DNA of 64,000 bases from Kalaharituber pfeilii. Lineage: Eukaryota > Ascomycota > Pezizomycetes > Pezizales > Pezizaceae. The stretch lies in NCBI GenBank assembly GCA_015179045.1, contig WHUZ01000040.1, forward strand, positions 372,001-436,000, written 5' to 3'. The position numbers and the translations under genes were made by a program. This document shows, piece after piece, positions 1-11,640 of this stretch. The notes below the pieces were generated by a model. The model searched no databases, was not told the DNA's origin, and saw only the letters and a list, made by a program, of their open reading frames with translations. The stretch's first letter is position 1, and each line of letters begins with the position of its first letter.

Positions 1-380
1 ATTTGCCCCCGAAGCAAAAAGCAGCTTCACAATCTCAATGTGGCCGTTGCTGGAAGCACCCTGAAAGGCTGCATCGACATTGACATTTGCCCCCGAAGCA
101 AGAAGCAGCTTCACAATCTCAATGTGGCCGTTGCTGGAAGCCTCCTGAAGGGCTGTATCACTATATCTTCCCTTGACATTGACATCTGCCCCCACAGCAA
201 GAAGCAGCTTCACAATTTCAATGTGGCCCTTGCTGGAAGCACCCCGAAACGCTGCATCGACATTGACATTTGCACCCGCAGCAAGAAGCAGCTTCACAAT
301 CTCAATGTGGCCGTTGCTGGAAGCGACCCCAAGGGCACCACCTCCTCTATTAATATCTGCCCCTGCTGCAAGAAGTAACT
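1..380 (-). repeat. Near-identical ankyrin repeats of NLR1
   Basis: On the minus strand this tract encodes at least four ankyrin units sharing SNGHIEIVKLLLASGAN almost word for word, with about 99-nt periodicity and some irregular spacers. Repeats further inside the gene (about 400-1700) are clearly more divergent. Such local homogeneity points to recent unit duplication or gene conversion. Confidence 0.8.
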
Positions 381-3300
381 TTACGATGTCAACGTAACCG
401 CGTTGTGCAGCCAGGTGAACAACTGTTTTTCCGTTTGTAGTAACTTGGTTAACATCCGTTTTGGCCGTTACAAGTTGCTCTGCAATCTTGACATCAAGTC
501 TTTCTAAGGCCTGGTAAAGCGCTGTCTCGCCGTGTTTGTTAACTCCTTTAGCTACCGCTCCGACGCTTAACAAATGCTCTGCAATCTCGATATGGTTTTG
601 TTCAATAGCTACGTAAAGCGCCGTTTTTCCGTCTGTAGTGACTCTATTGATTTCCGCTCCCGCCACTATCAACTCCTTTACAATCTCACCATGTCCATTC
701 TCCGAAGCTAGGTAAAGAGCAGCCTCCTCTTTGTTATTTGGTGAGTTGATCTCTGCTCCTCCACCCAGAAGCAGCTTCACAACCTCACCACGACCCCACT
801 TTGCAGCATGTTGAAGAGGCAATCCCCCATCTGCCCCTGGTCCATTTACGTCAGCACCTGCAACTAAAAGCTGCTTTGCAATTTCGCAGTGGCCAGCTTT
901 TGCAGCTGCACACAGCGGTTCATCTAAAAGTCCTTCTGGAACCTTTTTGACTATCGGTAGGTAGGGGAAGCCGATTAGAGATGACAAGAGTAGCTTAACT
1001 ATTTCTGCATGCCCATTCTGTGATGCGCTTATAAGTGACGGGACATTGAAGCCCTCCTTTGGCTTAGCTCCGGCGGCTAGAAGTATTTCAACGACTCCCG
1101 TATGGCCATTTTCGGATGCTTTTGTAAGTAAGGACTCTCCAAGCGCATTGTGGGTACTATTAACGCTCTCCGGTGTTAGGAGCCGCCTCACATATTCAAC
1201 TAGTCCATGCTCGGCGGCTATATGAAGTGCAATGGAAGTGAGAGTGTTGCTCATTTGTGGCCAGCCTGGAACGGATTGCTCGACATGATGATCCTGGTCA
1301 TAGTTGATGGGTGCCTCTAGGAGTCGCTCGAAAACTTCCACATGTCCATTCCGGGCCGCGCAATTCAACGCTTGAGCGATTATGCTAGTTAGACCATCTG
1401 CTTGGCTAACCAGTCCTTGATCCAATATATCGTTGACGAATTGCTTTTGGCCAGCTTCGGCAGCTGCTAAAAGTAAAGCGCTCCACTTCGTTGAAGCTCC
1501 TTCAAGGATAAGTCTCTGAACAACTGCGAGATGTCCAGCAGTACATGCCGAATGAACAGCCCGGTCTAGATAATCTGGGCCATACTCAAGACCAATCTGC
1601 TTACCAGCATGTAAAAGGTATTCGATAGTTGTTAGGTGTCCTCTTGATGCAGCAGCCATGAGAGCCGTTTGTGTTTCACCCGTTCCAGGCAATTGAAATT
1701 CGAAGTCCAATTGTGAACCTTTGCTGACGTAAAAGGCAATGAGATAAGGGAGTCCAAGGGCAGCGGAGACCATTAGAGGCATCTGAGACACTTCGCATTT
1801 GTATTTCTCGGCGACGGCAGTCCTAGAAAGGAAATCTTCGACATACTGAAGTGAAGCAGTTTCTGAGCCAAGTTCTTGAAATATGAGTTGAACTAGAGGA
1901 TCATGTGAGTTGTGGACTGCCCATTTGAAGCGCTCGTGATATGGGTCTTGGGTTGATGGTGAATTGGGTGGCCACGGAAGTTTGACTACGTCAAGACCAT
2001 TGAGGACTAGATTGCGAAACCAAGTCCAATATGACTTCTGGACAATGGGGCCGGACTGAAGTACGACTGGTAATTCTTTGCAATGATTCAGCCAGTTCTG
2101 CATAATATAATCGAATAAAGTTGGTATAGTTTCTGCCCCTTGTACAGCAGAAGCAGGGTTCGACAATTTTATGTTGACCTGACCGGGACCACTGTTTTTC
2201 AAGGATCTTCCAGGAACATGACGAGAGGCAGTAGCGATAAAACCTTTTCTCAATTCCGGCGGCATCAAATGACGTGCTGGTACTGGGATTGTAAATTGCT
2301 TTGGTTTTGACGATGGTATAAGTTGAGTCTGGAGGTCTTGAAAATGTAAGTATTGTAGGCATCTTGTAGCTACATGTAGTTCTGCAGCATCTACGTCAAT
2401 ATGGAACTCCTGGAGGTTTGTTGAGAGTTTGTATGTGTGCAGAAAGGTTACCACAGTTGAGTGTATGAAGCGGACTGTTGACGAATCACAAGCTGGCTCT
2501 TGCACTACTAAAAAATTCCCACAAGCCTCAATCACTTTGTCTAGGCCTGCAGGAATACGGCTTAGTATTTTCGTTCGTGTGTTGTCACCGTCTCTGATAA
2601 ACACTGCCTCTGCAAGTTCACGTAGTGACAAGCGCCTCTTCGACGTGGTGAGCCACCGAAAAGCCTCAATCGCAATGTCCTTATTACATCGTTGAACAAT
2701 ACGTTCTAACATCCTTTTGTAGGTTTCATCCAAGTTGTGAGGCAGCGATTCCAACGCCTTTCGTATGTCTTCATCATTGGGCTGCTTACAAATATCGAGT
2801 ATTTGTAATTTGACCCACAAAAACCTGAGTTAGGATATAGTATTTAGTACTTCACTGATAAGTATAGAAACCAGGGTTCAAATTATAAACTCACATTCCT
2901 TCAACGCCGATCGTTAATGCCTTCTTGATTTCTTCAATCATTGTGGGGCTCTGAAGTTGTAATCTTCCATCATCCAAATGCTTGTTCAACGTTTCATCAA
3001 TATATGCCACAATCTCAGGGCGTGACTGAACATTGTCGAGGGATATTGAGATAGCACTGGTGAGTTTCCTGGCTAAATAAACCTCTTTGCGGCTCGAAAG
3101 ATAGATTTTAATGCATCGCCGCAGGCTTAACAATTTCTCTAACAAATCAAGTATCTTTGTTTGAACATCATCAGGACATTCATCAATGCCATCAAATACC
3201 AGATAGGAGCAATTGGGTATTCTCAGAGTGCGAACGAGAAGTTCTTGCCATGAAGTAAGAAGTGGGATGCCGTTGCATCGCTGGAAGAAATCTGCTAACT

Positions 3301-5365
3301 GCTGTTCGAATTCAGAGGTGCCATGGAAAACTGAAAGCGCCTGCTTAATCAAGCTTCTCATTATTACTTCAAGCTTGAGTGAGCGGTGATCATAGAATGA
3401 ACAAAAAAAGTAACCGATGAACGTTTTTCTTGATCCACTAGTACCACTGGCTTGCTTTAAACATGTATCGAGAAGGTGCTTCACAACTGAGGTCGCTAAA
3501 ACCGATTTTCCTGACCCCGCTATAGTAAAATGAGTTATATTGCCATTAGCCATTTGGCCGTGCACGAAGGAGAAGCCCAGTCATGTTCCGAGAGGGCGGT
3601 ATAAAGCGAATATTAGGAAAGGGGGGAAGAAGCACAAGATGTAGGAAAGAAGGTAGGAGACAAAAAATATTGTACGTACGTATTCCGTAGCACCATAGAA
3701 GTGAAGGTTCTGGGGATTGAACCCATTCCTTATATTCATGCATTTCATACAGCCATTCCCCAGTACCTGGATGACTGGTGTTCGCGCAATCTAGGAATAT
3801 TTCTGTATGATCGTAATTGGAGATCCATTTGAGTAGCTTTTGGCGGTCATTGTCTGCCCATACATATTCCAACAATTCAGCGCTTTTTTAGCTTCGCTAA
3901 GGTAAAATGGAGTGATAGAGAAACCATCACAAATGGTAAGAAGATGCCCAACTTACACTTTTTCTGAGCGTCTCTCCTTCGTTCCAGTTGTAGCACGTTG
4001 TCACCTATTTTCTTCAATTGCAGCTGACGTTCATTTCCTGACATTCACAAATAAGCACTTTGTAACATCTTCTAGACATATCATGTGGAATTACCGTTTT
4101 CCCCTGCCTCCAGTCTTCTCAGGAGAGACACTCCTTCATCGAACTTCTCCTCTAACCTGGTGTTAAAAAGCACCTGTTGCTGCCTTGCCTTCCTCTCTTC
4201 ATCCTCCTTCGCAAGAATAATTTGGTATTCCACAATTTTCTGCTGGAAGAGGAGCTTTTTTTCCGCATCTTGGAACTCATTCTGCACTGGACGCAGCATC
4301 GCTTTGAGTACCATTCTGGCACCTAGATTAATAGCAAACTGTTAGCGCAATCGCTTGTCGTATTGTACAATTGGGTGCTTGTGGAATCTTACCTGAGCTA
4401 CGCAGAAATTCAATCGCATTTGCACAGAAATCCACTATCTGGGCATAGTACTCAAGGACTGCGTCTTGAAGACCCTCAGATTGCGGCCATAGATCTTGAA
4501 ATTCTTTAAAAATAGGCCATAGCTGCCCCACCCTCTCCAATAATTTCGTGAGCTCACTGAAGTATTGAACGAAGTTCTGTGCTGTCTATTCCGAAATCTC
4601 AGTACTTGTGAAATATCTTCTGGCACACACAAAGCCGCAATGTGAATTCATGAGAAGAGCAAGTAGTTTAATACACAATGAAGAGAAGGAGACAGGCAAG
4701 GTTCGGTGATAGTGAAGCCAGAGGCGAGGAGAGAAGAATTTTCTTTTTTTTTTTTGGTCCGCATACAGGCTACCGGCTTATGGCAGGGAAAGGAGAGAAG
4801 AATAGACGGTAGAGGCGCTAGGAGGGAATAGGGGGTAGGTGCATTGAGCGTTTTCTTTTCCTTCCGTCCGTACTTCTTGCGCCATTCCTTCCCGGGTACC
4901 TCCTTTATTCCTTGCCATATCCCACCGCAATTTGATGCGAGTAACATTTTAGGAGAAAAATTAGACAATGCAAAGCATACATACTAAGAGCAAAACCTTG
5001 ATGCTTCCCCATATTAAAGCAGAAATGACTGGATCGTGCTGAATCATCGTATCCACTATACCGGAAAATTGTTGGACTGATTGCAGGAATGCTTCACAAC
5101 GATTGATTCTCTTCTCCGAAATTCTTTTGTCTTGCAAGGCTTTGGTCAGCCCCACAAAGTCGCCCCCGGTCTGTGTGAGAGTAGCCCTCTGCTGCGGTGA
5201 CAGCAAGTTGATGAAATTATTAACAGCAGCGAGGAGATGCTGTCGCCCGGTAATAGTCCCCCTAAGCAAAAAGCTCTTATGAGTATTTTTGTCCAAATAT
5301 GGCTCAGGCGGTCTAACGACATGATCATACATGGCTTGGGGTCCCGCCGACAGTGGCTCGGCCAT
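1..5365 (-). CDS. NACHT-ankyrin NOD-like receptor (NLR1), 3' end beyond window
   Basis: Intracellular STAND-type receptor of the fungal NLR class, probably acting in non-self recognition. Starting at 5365 there is an N-terminal helical domain resembling DUF7708 (ending ALIWGSIKVLLL), then helical linkers, then the NACHT NTPase: Walker A GIPGSGKS is split by an intron and Walker B is LVFDGIDEC. The GMFLWVKLQ and LSLRELAEA winged-helix-type motifs follow, then ankyrin repeats running off the left edge. Exons I infer: 5365-4985, 4585-4393, 4322-4095, 4037-3959, 3882-3680, 3519-2895, 2824 to the edge. Most junctions have GT-AG and keep phase; the 3958-3883 intron uses weak sites and could instead hide a frameshift. 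The first intron (399 nt) is swollen by a retroposed tail. The last exon is open for at least 2.8 kb. C-terminal length is unknown. Confidence 0.88.
4740..4791 (-). mobile_element. LINE 3'-tail insertion (family C) inside NLR1 intron 1
   Basis: A 52-bp insert made of poly-T plus the complement of a CCCTGCCATAAGCCGGTAGC-type tail. It is flanked by a 12-bp direct repeat, GGAGAGAAGAAT (4728-4739 and 4792-4803). It lies in an intron, so the receptor reading frame is unaffected. Confidence 0.85.
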
Positions 5366-6208
5366 TACCCCTAACTGGTAAAGTATGCGCGCGCTGTTCC
5401 CTGTGTCTTTAATTTTCCGTACAGTTCGGAAGGATGAGTACGTGAAATTGAAGTTCGATATATCGCAGTTTCGCAGAATATGCAGAAGTTTGGAAATGGG
5501 TTGATGGTCTGGTTAGAATGTCGCTTTGCGGCTCATCACTCAGCTTCTCATGCTGAGTTGTATCGTGCGGGGAGCAACGAGGCAGTGCCTTGGCACCTTC
5601 ACATCGCCGAGGTTCCTAATTTAGTGGTCAAAAACTCACAGAATATATATATCTCTGATATGTGCGAGAAATTAACTATGGGCTAAACTCATTGAATTGA
5701 ATCCAAATATGAAGAGAAAAAGCGAAATTCTACATCTACAGCATCTACAACTGTACCACCTCTCTATCCTGTGGAATAACCCCCTCTGGTGCCCACAAGC
5801 AGCCACCCACTCGCTGCGACAGTCCACCAGCTCATACAACAATGACAATAGTACTACCTGTGCTATATTGCAATAAAAATATAGTAAAAGTTTGAGATTT
5901 TCAACATAGCACTGTACGTGCATTTTTCTATATAGTCTAAATTCTACGTTTTTACCAGGTTTGCTCGCTCAATCACATCTACCTTCAACTCCAACACTGG
6001 CAACCGCAATTCCAACCAAATTAGCTCTGAATTCAATTCCATACTGTAGGTGCCACAGCTTGTGTGGAGTCTGCTTCTCCTCTCCTAGATGCCTCCGGCA
6101 ACTCTAGTTCTTACAAAAGTCAACTCCACAGGCTCTGCTATATCCACCCATAAACTTCAACCCTCCCCACCATGCAGCCCTGTTCACGCCACTGACGCCA
6201 CGAGCACC
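5366..6208. other. Intergenic, presumed NLR1 promoter side
   Basis: No convincing gene. The first few hundred bases lie upstream of the NLR1 start codon and would hold its promoter. I see no recognisable box and only short unrelated ORFs. Confidence 0.4.
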
Positions 6209-6220
6209 ATGCCTATACAT

Positions 6221-7776
6221 TTTTTTTTTTTTTTTTATATCATTAGGGGCTATGGCGAGGGTTTTATTAAAATAAAGGAAAAGAAATTTAGCTACTCGTC
6301 TAATTACATGTGGAACCCACGGACTTCGCTGGTGTTGGGGGTGGGCTAATGCGAGGGGCGTCGTTCCTTCCTTCACCTGTCCCACTCATATCGGCAAGCT
6401 CTCAGCCATCTTCCTCCAAGTCTCACCCTGTCCATTTCCTTGTCTTCCTCCAGGTAGACCACTACCGAGCTTGTCTTTTTGCTCTCCTCTTGCAGTGTCA
6501 TCTTGCTTCTTAGCCATCTTATCCCAATGGCTTTACCCATGTCTTTGTTGTCGTCTTCCAACCATCTCCGAACCTTCCCGAGATCCTTTCTCAGGGCTAT
6601 TCCATGTATTACGATGCCCGGTCTGGGGGTGGTAGCATCGCGGGTGGATGGTCGGGCCGGGGATTTGGTTTTTCGGGGTCTAGGGGGGCGGTCTTTGTTT
6701 TCGGGGTGGGTCTAGGGTGGGATGTGGGTGCGCAGGCTGATGCTGACGCTGTTGGTGTGTGCGATGACGGGGCGCTGCTTGAGGCGATCTTTCTGGCCTC
6801 CATGTCGTCGAGTCTCTTCTTTAAGGCGTACGGTTGCGTCGATGCCGCTTTGCCTTTTCTCTTCTTTGGGTTGTTCGCAGGCTGCGTTACCGATGTTTTG
6901 CCTGCGGGGGTTGTTGGGGTCGGGGTGGTGGTGGTTGTGGTTTCGGGAGTCGGTGTTTGAGGCGCGGTCGTGCTCTCCGGAGATGGCTCCTCCGAGAGCG
7001 CGGTGACGATGGGGCTGAATCCTAAGGCTTCAGGTGGTGGGGTCCATTCCGAGCGTATGGTGTGAATGGGGCTGAGCCCCAATGGCTGTGGTGGTGGTGG
7101 GGTCTCTGGGAGGGGGTCGTCGGGACCTCCCACCAGGATGTCGAATTCCTCGTAGCTGTCGTCGCAGAACTCTATCATCAGAAACGCCCCTTCCGTCGGG
7201 TCAGAATCGCTTCCTGTGCGTTTCCAAGAACGTTTCCACCTTGCGGCTAGTACAGTGCCCCAGGTAATGCCAACGCTATGTAGCATTTCCCTGATGGACT
7301 CCCAGTCTGGAATTGGGGGCGGGGGGGCTGTCTTCTTCTTCTTCTCCGCTACTGGAGGAGGCGCGCGCGGCGCGGCAGTCTCTTCTTTCTTCTGGGGGGC
7401 GGCGGTCTCTTTCTTTTGTGTCTCGACCCATTGTGCCACGGGGTCGGGCGCGGAGGCGGGCACGGGGCCGGGGCGAGGAGGCGGTGGGCGGAGGCCGGTC
7501 TTTGTCTTTTTCGGCATTTCTATTGCCTAGTGGGTGGTGATCCGGGTCTGTCTATTGGATCTTGGCGCCGGCGGGGTGTGGCAACGAGGTGGTGAGCTGA
7601 AGATTCCTCGCGATTTTGCCCCTCGGGGAAAAGCGCAGTGTCGGGTATTTGGGAATAAAATTTAGATCAAAAGACCCAGCTCGATGAGAGCTTTCGATCT
7701 ATGTAGTTTTCGCTGGGGGGACGTTGTGGTTGTGGAGTTGCTTCCAAACGCTCGTCCTGAGGTGGTTGTTGTTCCG
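6221..7776 (-). mobile_element. ORF1-only non-autonomous LINE, copy 1, full length with TSD
   Basis: This 1556-bp element is flanked by the 12-bp duplication ATGCCTATACAT (6209-6220 and 7777-7788). Read on the minus strand it has a 5' UTR of about 260 nt, one gag-like ORF, about 110-150 nt of 3' UTR, a shortened tail A (CCTCGCCATAG then AATGATAT) and poly(A), seen here as poly-T at 6221. There is no reverse transcriptase or endonuclease. The same ORF1-to-tail arrangement recurs at 38370-38958 and 50283-53860, so it is a family and not a single deletion. Confidence 0.85.
6373..7517 (-). pseudogene. LINE ORF1 (gag-like) of copy 1, one frameshift
   Basis: The ATG at 7517 opens a proline- and threonine-rich protein (MPKKTKTGLRPPPPRPG...). 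It contains a block PIPDWESIREMLHSVGITWG and GGPDDPLPE, both recognisable in copy 3. Near 6610 the frame shifts by one base; the second frame (to the stop at 6373) carries the RRM-like LINE gag core, with LRKDLGKVRRWLE, IGIRWL, TSSVVVYLEE and RVRLGGRWL. It ends just after YEWDR, without the CCHC zinc knuckles that normally close Tad-type ORF1. Likely role: RNA binding in the retroelement RNP. The frameshift suggests this copy is dead. Confidence 0.75.
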
Positions 7777-7788
7777 ATGCCTATACAT

Positions 7789-8704
7789 TATACACAATTC
7801 ATAAGACCGCTACGATAAGATTCCTTCACCTTTGGTTTGGAACACTTTGTCAATGTATCTTATATCCAAGGGGAGCAATGGGCCTAGGTGCTTGGATGTA
7901 GGTGTCGTTTGGCTAAGGCATAGGAACACGTATTGACATCCACTACTGAAGGCATTTATTTCACCAGTGCTGCTCTCCAAATAATTTGTGCTGGGTTCAT
8001 TGTCATCCAGGTTCACCGTGCACTTTCATACAGTACTGCGAAGTTTCCTCGATTGAAGTCTACGTATGTGGATCAAATCTACTCGGATCGCAATCCCTTA
8101 ATCACTTAGTCTAGCAAAAATGTATGCCAAGAAGCCAGATCTAGTGTGTGGATGATAACTCCTCCACTCAGAGGACCATGATATCGAGAATACGCTTGGT
8201 TTAACCCCGATTTGAAGAACACAAAATTCTGTTGCGGTGGTGCACATAGTGTATGCGGGGTCGCATGGTCACTTTTTGGTGCGCAAAGGGCTGGTTCAAT
8301 AGTATGCATATAGCTTACTCGGCGGTATTCAAAGTACATGTACTTTCCTTTTGTGGATAGGTATTCAGCGTTCGCTAAAATTCTGCCGACTACCTAATGG
8401 AGAAACATTTCGAGGAAGAGAGCGAGCAACAAGTTCTTATCACCGGGATGACTGCATACATACTGTAAGATACTGGTATATACGTTCCAGGCTGTTTGCA
8501 ATGCGAGCCATTCGGAGCAGGATTATGCAATGAAATAAGGGCTTTTGCCATAACCAATTAGTTCAGTACTTGGTTGCAAATCAAGGCAGTGAAAGAGAAT
8601 GGTAATAATATTTCATGCTTAGGCAGGACTACTGTGCGACTTGTTTCGATGGAGAATGCCACAGTTTTGCGGAAAGTTAGGTGAGGGAGACACTTGTGCC
8701 TTTC
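7789..8704. other. Intergenic, nothing recognised
   Basis: Only short, low-quality ORFs on both strands. No domain, RNA gene or element ends were recognised. Confidence 0.4.
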
Positions 8705-8760
8705 TTTTTTTTCACATAACCCCGCATACAAGCTACAGTACAAGCCTACTGTATGGCAAG
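8705..8760 (-). mobile_element. LINE 3'-tail fragment, family C
   Basis: Poly-T followed by the complement of the B/C-type tail (CACATAACCCCGCATACAAG, then TATGGCAAGG). The stem of paired ATAC/GTAT segments is still visible. No clear flanking duplication was found. Confidence 0.65.
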
Positions 8761-9069
8761 GATCTTGAGCTGTTTGCCGAATGACCGCAATTGACCAATG
8801 GCCCCAGGCAGTTGGCGAACGGCCTTGATAGTATCGATGAACATATACTACACCTCAATTTCAGCAAACGAGGTTGCCATGCCATGGCGAACAGCTGCAA
8901 GCGGAGTTATATGATATTTACTTTATTTTATTTCATTTTATTTTTTTTCCCAAAAAATAAGGCCAACGAGGTTTCCGAATGTATACAAACACAAGAAACA
9001 TTTCACTGATAGAATTATGTAACATGTCATTTGCCATGTACGTAGGACAACACGTTAGACCATCCCCAG

Positions 9070-10257
9070 CGGTGGCTTGATCTCGCGGCCCAGGATGTCG
9101 TCGCCGTGGTCCCGAACTATCGACTTGGGCTTTTTGGGTTCCTCGCAGGAGATCAGGTGAGAAGGGACGGGGACCTGAATGTCGGCCTGCTGGATCAGCA
9201 ATTCGCCCTCCCATGGGTACAGCAGCATATCCATAAATTTGGAGGCGACAAGAAAAAAGTGACCATCTGGGGACAGTCAGCGGGTGGAGGCTCGGTAATG
9301 CAACACGTGATATCAAATCCGGAATTTCGGGGTAACAAGGAGTTATTTGTGAACGCGGTTGCGAATTCACCCTTCCTCCCGAGTCAGTATGCGTATGACC
9401 ATGAAATTCCTACAAAACGATATCAGACAGTGATGAAGAAGACTGGGTGTGGAAGGCCATATTCAGGTGAGAGTGGATTGGCATGCCTGAGAAAACTGCC
9501 TACTTCCGTGCTCGCCAGGGCCAATTTGGAGATTGCTGCAATGGGACACTTTGGCACGTCGACATGGAATCCCGTTATTGAACCTGAGGGCGGATTCATT
9601 GATACGCGTCCTACAGTCGCGTTACTGGGGGACGTCCGCCCGCTCAACGGCCACTATGTCCTAACAACTCATATTGCGTGGGAAGGACAGCTCCTTGTTG
9701 ATGCCTCTGTCGTCATCTCCAATCTGACCACCTATCTCTCCGGCTTCAAGCCGACACTTTCCACTTCACAAACCCAAAGGCTCATCTCCTTGTATCCACT
9801 CTCGCGCTATGTTTCAGAGTACCAGCGTACCCAGAGTATCTATCAAGATACCGTCTTCTTCTGCCCCAGCTACTGGCTCGCCGAGGCCTTCTCCGGTGCC
9901 GCGTACAAGGGCATCTGGAATCTCCCGCCCGCAATCCACAGCCAGGACGCAGAATATTGGTTCTTTAAGAAGGATTACAGGACTCTGCCGAGCCCGGAGA
10001 CGTTTGAAAATTATGTGGGCGCGATTGTGTGCTTCATTCGCAGTGGTGGGGACGCGAACAGGTACAGGCTAAATAAGCGCAAGGGGAAGACTAACGAGAG
10101 GAGATGGCCTTGGTTTGAAACTAGCAGGAGGAAAGGACTGGTGTTTGACCTTGCACAGGACGGAAAGGGGAGTAAGATCGAGTTGGAGACACAGGATAAA
10201 GGGCTGACGAACAGATGCGAGTGGTGGAGGAGTGTTGGGAATGTGACAGGACAGTGA
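9070..10257 (+). pseudogene. Type-B carboxylesterase/lipase, 5'-truncated
   Basis: An alpha/beta-hydrolase of the carboxylesterase type B family, which hydrolyses esters or lipids and is often secreted. Visible: VVPNYRLGLFGFL, the nucleophile elbow GQSAGG, a probable acid residue in HIAWEGQLL, and a probable catalytic histidine in PPAIHSQDAEYWF. Family members run to about 500-560 residues; here roughly the first 120-150 are absent, including the signal peptide and the HGGG oxyanion loop, and I find no exon for them in the preceding kilobase. The frame opens after a possible acceptor (CCCCAG at 9064-9069). The C-terminal part is otherwise uninterrupted. Probably a truncated remnant, though distant upstream exons cannot be excluded. 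Confidence 0.75.
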
Positions 10258-10369
10258 ATTTCGAGACGTCCTCTTCCATCGTGGACCTACAGGACCGTCA
10301 ATGAGTCCAGAATAAAAGAGGGTATGATGAGGGCTGGGAGTAAGAAGCACCACTTTTCACCGTCACTCA

Positions 10370-10660
10370 TCTTTGAGATTAAAGGTTGCAAACAATGTGT
10401 GTAGTACTGCAAAGCAATATTCGTGTGCGACGAAGCAGGGGAACCACTGTCGGTGCAAGGATAATTTAGCACAATTGGGTGTTGACCCCAAAATTGATTT
10501 GAGAGTCAAGCTCCTCCTCGGTTATACAGCCTACACGAGATCCGCTTTCGTCATGACGACGGTAGGATGATATAGTTAGTCCCTGGGAACCAGTCGCGCA
10601 ACCGTGCACATGTCGCACCAATGGGATTGGTGCCGTTTCTAGGGATATGATCTCGCCCAC
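10370..10660 (-). pseudogene. Relic of a HET gene N-terminal region
   Basis: Two minus-strand frames match the HET gene at 17286-19476: RVGCITEEELDSQI against its RVGSLTENDLDNRI, and HEYCFAVLHTLFATFNL against its HDYCFGVVHAWFAAFNL. The two pieces are in order but in different frames, so this is a decayed copy of residues about 60-130. It abuts the 3' end of the carboxylesterase remnant. Confidence 0.7.
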
Positions 10661-10708
10661 CGCGAATACAACTTTCCAGTAGTTTTCCAATACAATTATT
10701 GCATACAA

Positions 10709-11506
10709 TCTCTATGAGAATATGAATTTTGTGAATAACTCTACCATTTCTTTGGAAATTATCTTGATGTGTTTCTCACTTCTTTGAATAAGGTAAAATA
10801 TTGATATTCAAGTGTCCTACTATTTTTATCAAATTTAATTCAGGTGTGATAAATGGAACTCAATACTGTTCTGGCCTACCGACGAACATTGGGGTTCGCG
10901 AATGCCCACCCGCGAACACTTTTTTTACAAGTACCACTAGGTACCTCTATGTGCTGCTACCAATGAGCATAGAGAAAAGTTCTGCTACCATGGATAATTA
11001 ATAAGCCAGTCACTGTGTGCTTTCAGAGCCCCATTGCTACTGACAGGGCAAGTTGCCACTTGAAAGTTGAATGATTCTAATATGACTCCCAACTTGCCAC
11101 TTCCTACCCACATGCTAGAAGATAATAAAGAACATCATTAAAAATTTGCGGCACTTCTAAGACTGCTGTAGTTAAGAATATAGATTTGTTATCATAGGTA
11201 AATAATCATTAATAGAATAACTATAGGAAAATTAGTAAATAGACTTCTAGTATTCTTCTTGCTCTGGGTTAAATTTGGGAGTGTTATCTTCTTAGGTAGA
11301 AATTTCCGGATTCCTCCGCCATTTCTAGTATTATCTTGTGGTAGTAACAAGGATTGCGTCGATGCCAAGAATCAAATTTTTGGTGGTTGTATTGCCAGAA
11401 ATGGCACCTAACCGAATTCCTGCAAGGGCTAAGCTTCCACTTTAAGCAAGTCAGTGCTCTATCCCCTCGTACTGGCAGGACTTCAGCCATTTCCTCCTAA
11501 TTTCAC
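10709..11506. other. Intergenic with one end of a diverged direct repeat
   Basis: No gene recognised. A block beginning GTTCTGGCC at 10868 recurs near 11638; the copies differ mainly by C/T and G/A changes (GACGAACATTGGGG against GATGAACATTGAGG). It includes a small inverted repeat, GTTCGCG/CGCGAAC. Confidence 0.45.
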
Positions 11507-11640
11507 TCACGCTGGTATTGAATCTGTCTGAGCTCTGGGTATACTTTGCTCCTCTAGGTATATCACAACTGAGCTGGTGATTTTCTCCGTAACCCCCTCT
11601 CTATTACGTATCTGAGGCCTAATTCCTGACTCATGTTCTG
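11507..11640 (-). pseudogene. Decayed LINE ORF1 fragment
   Basis: The minus-strand stretch TEKITSSVVIYLEE matches the ORF1 gag core of copy 1 (ESKKTSSVVVYLEE). Neighbouring sequence is too decayed to extend the match. It is probably the trace of an older ORF1-type insertion. Confidence 0.45.

Noticed and set aside
6604..7540. Plus-strand glycine/valine-rich ORFs
   Set aside because: Antisense of the LINE ORF1 (minus), which matches two other copies in the window.
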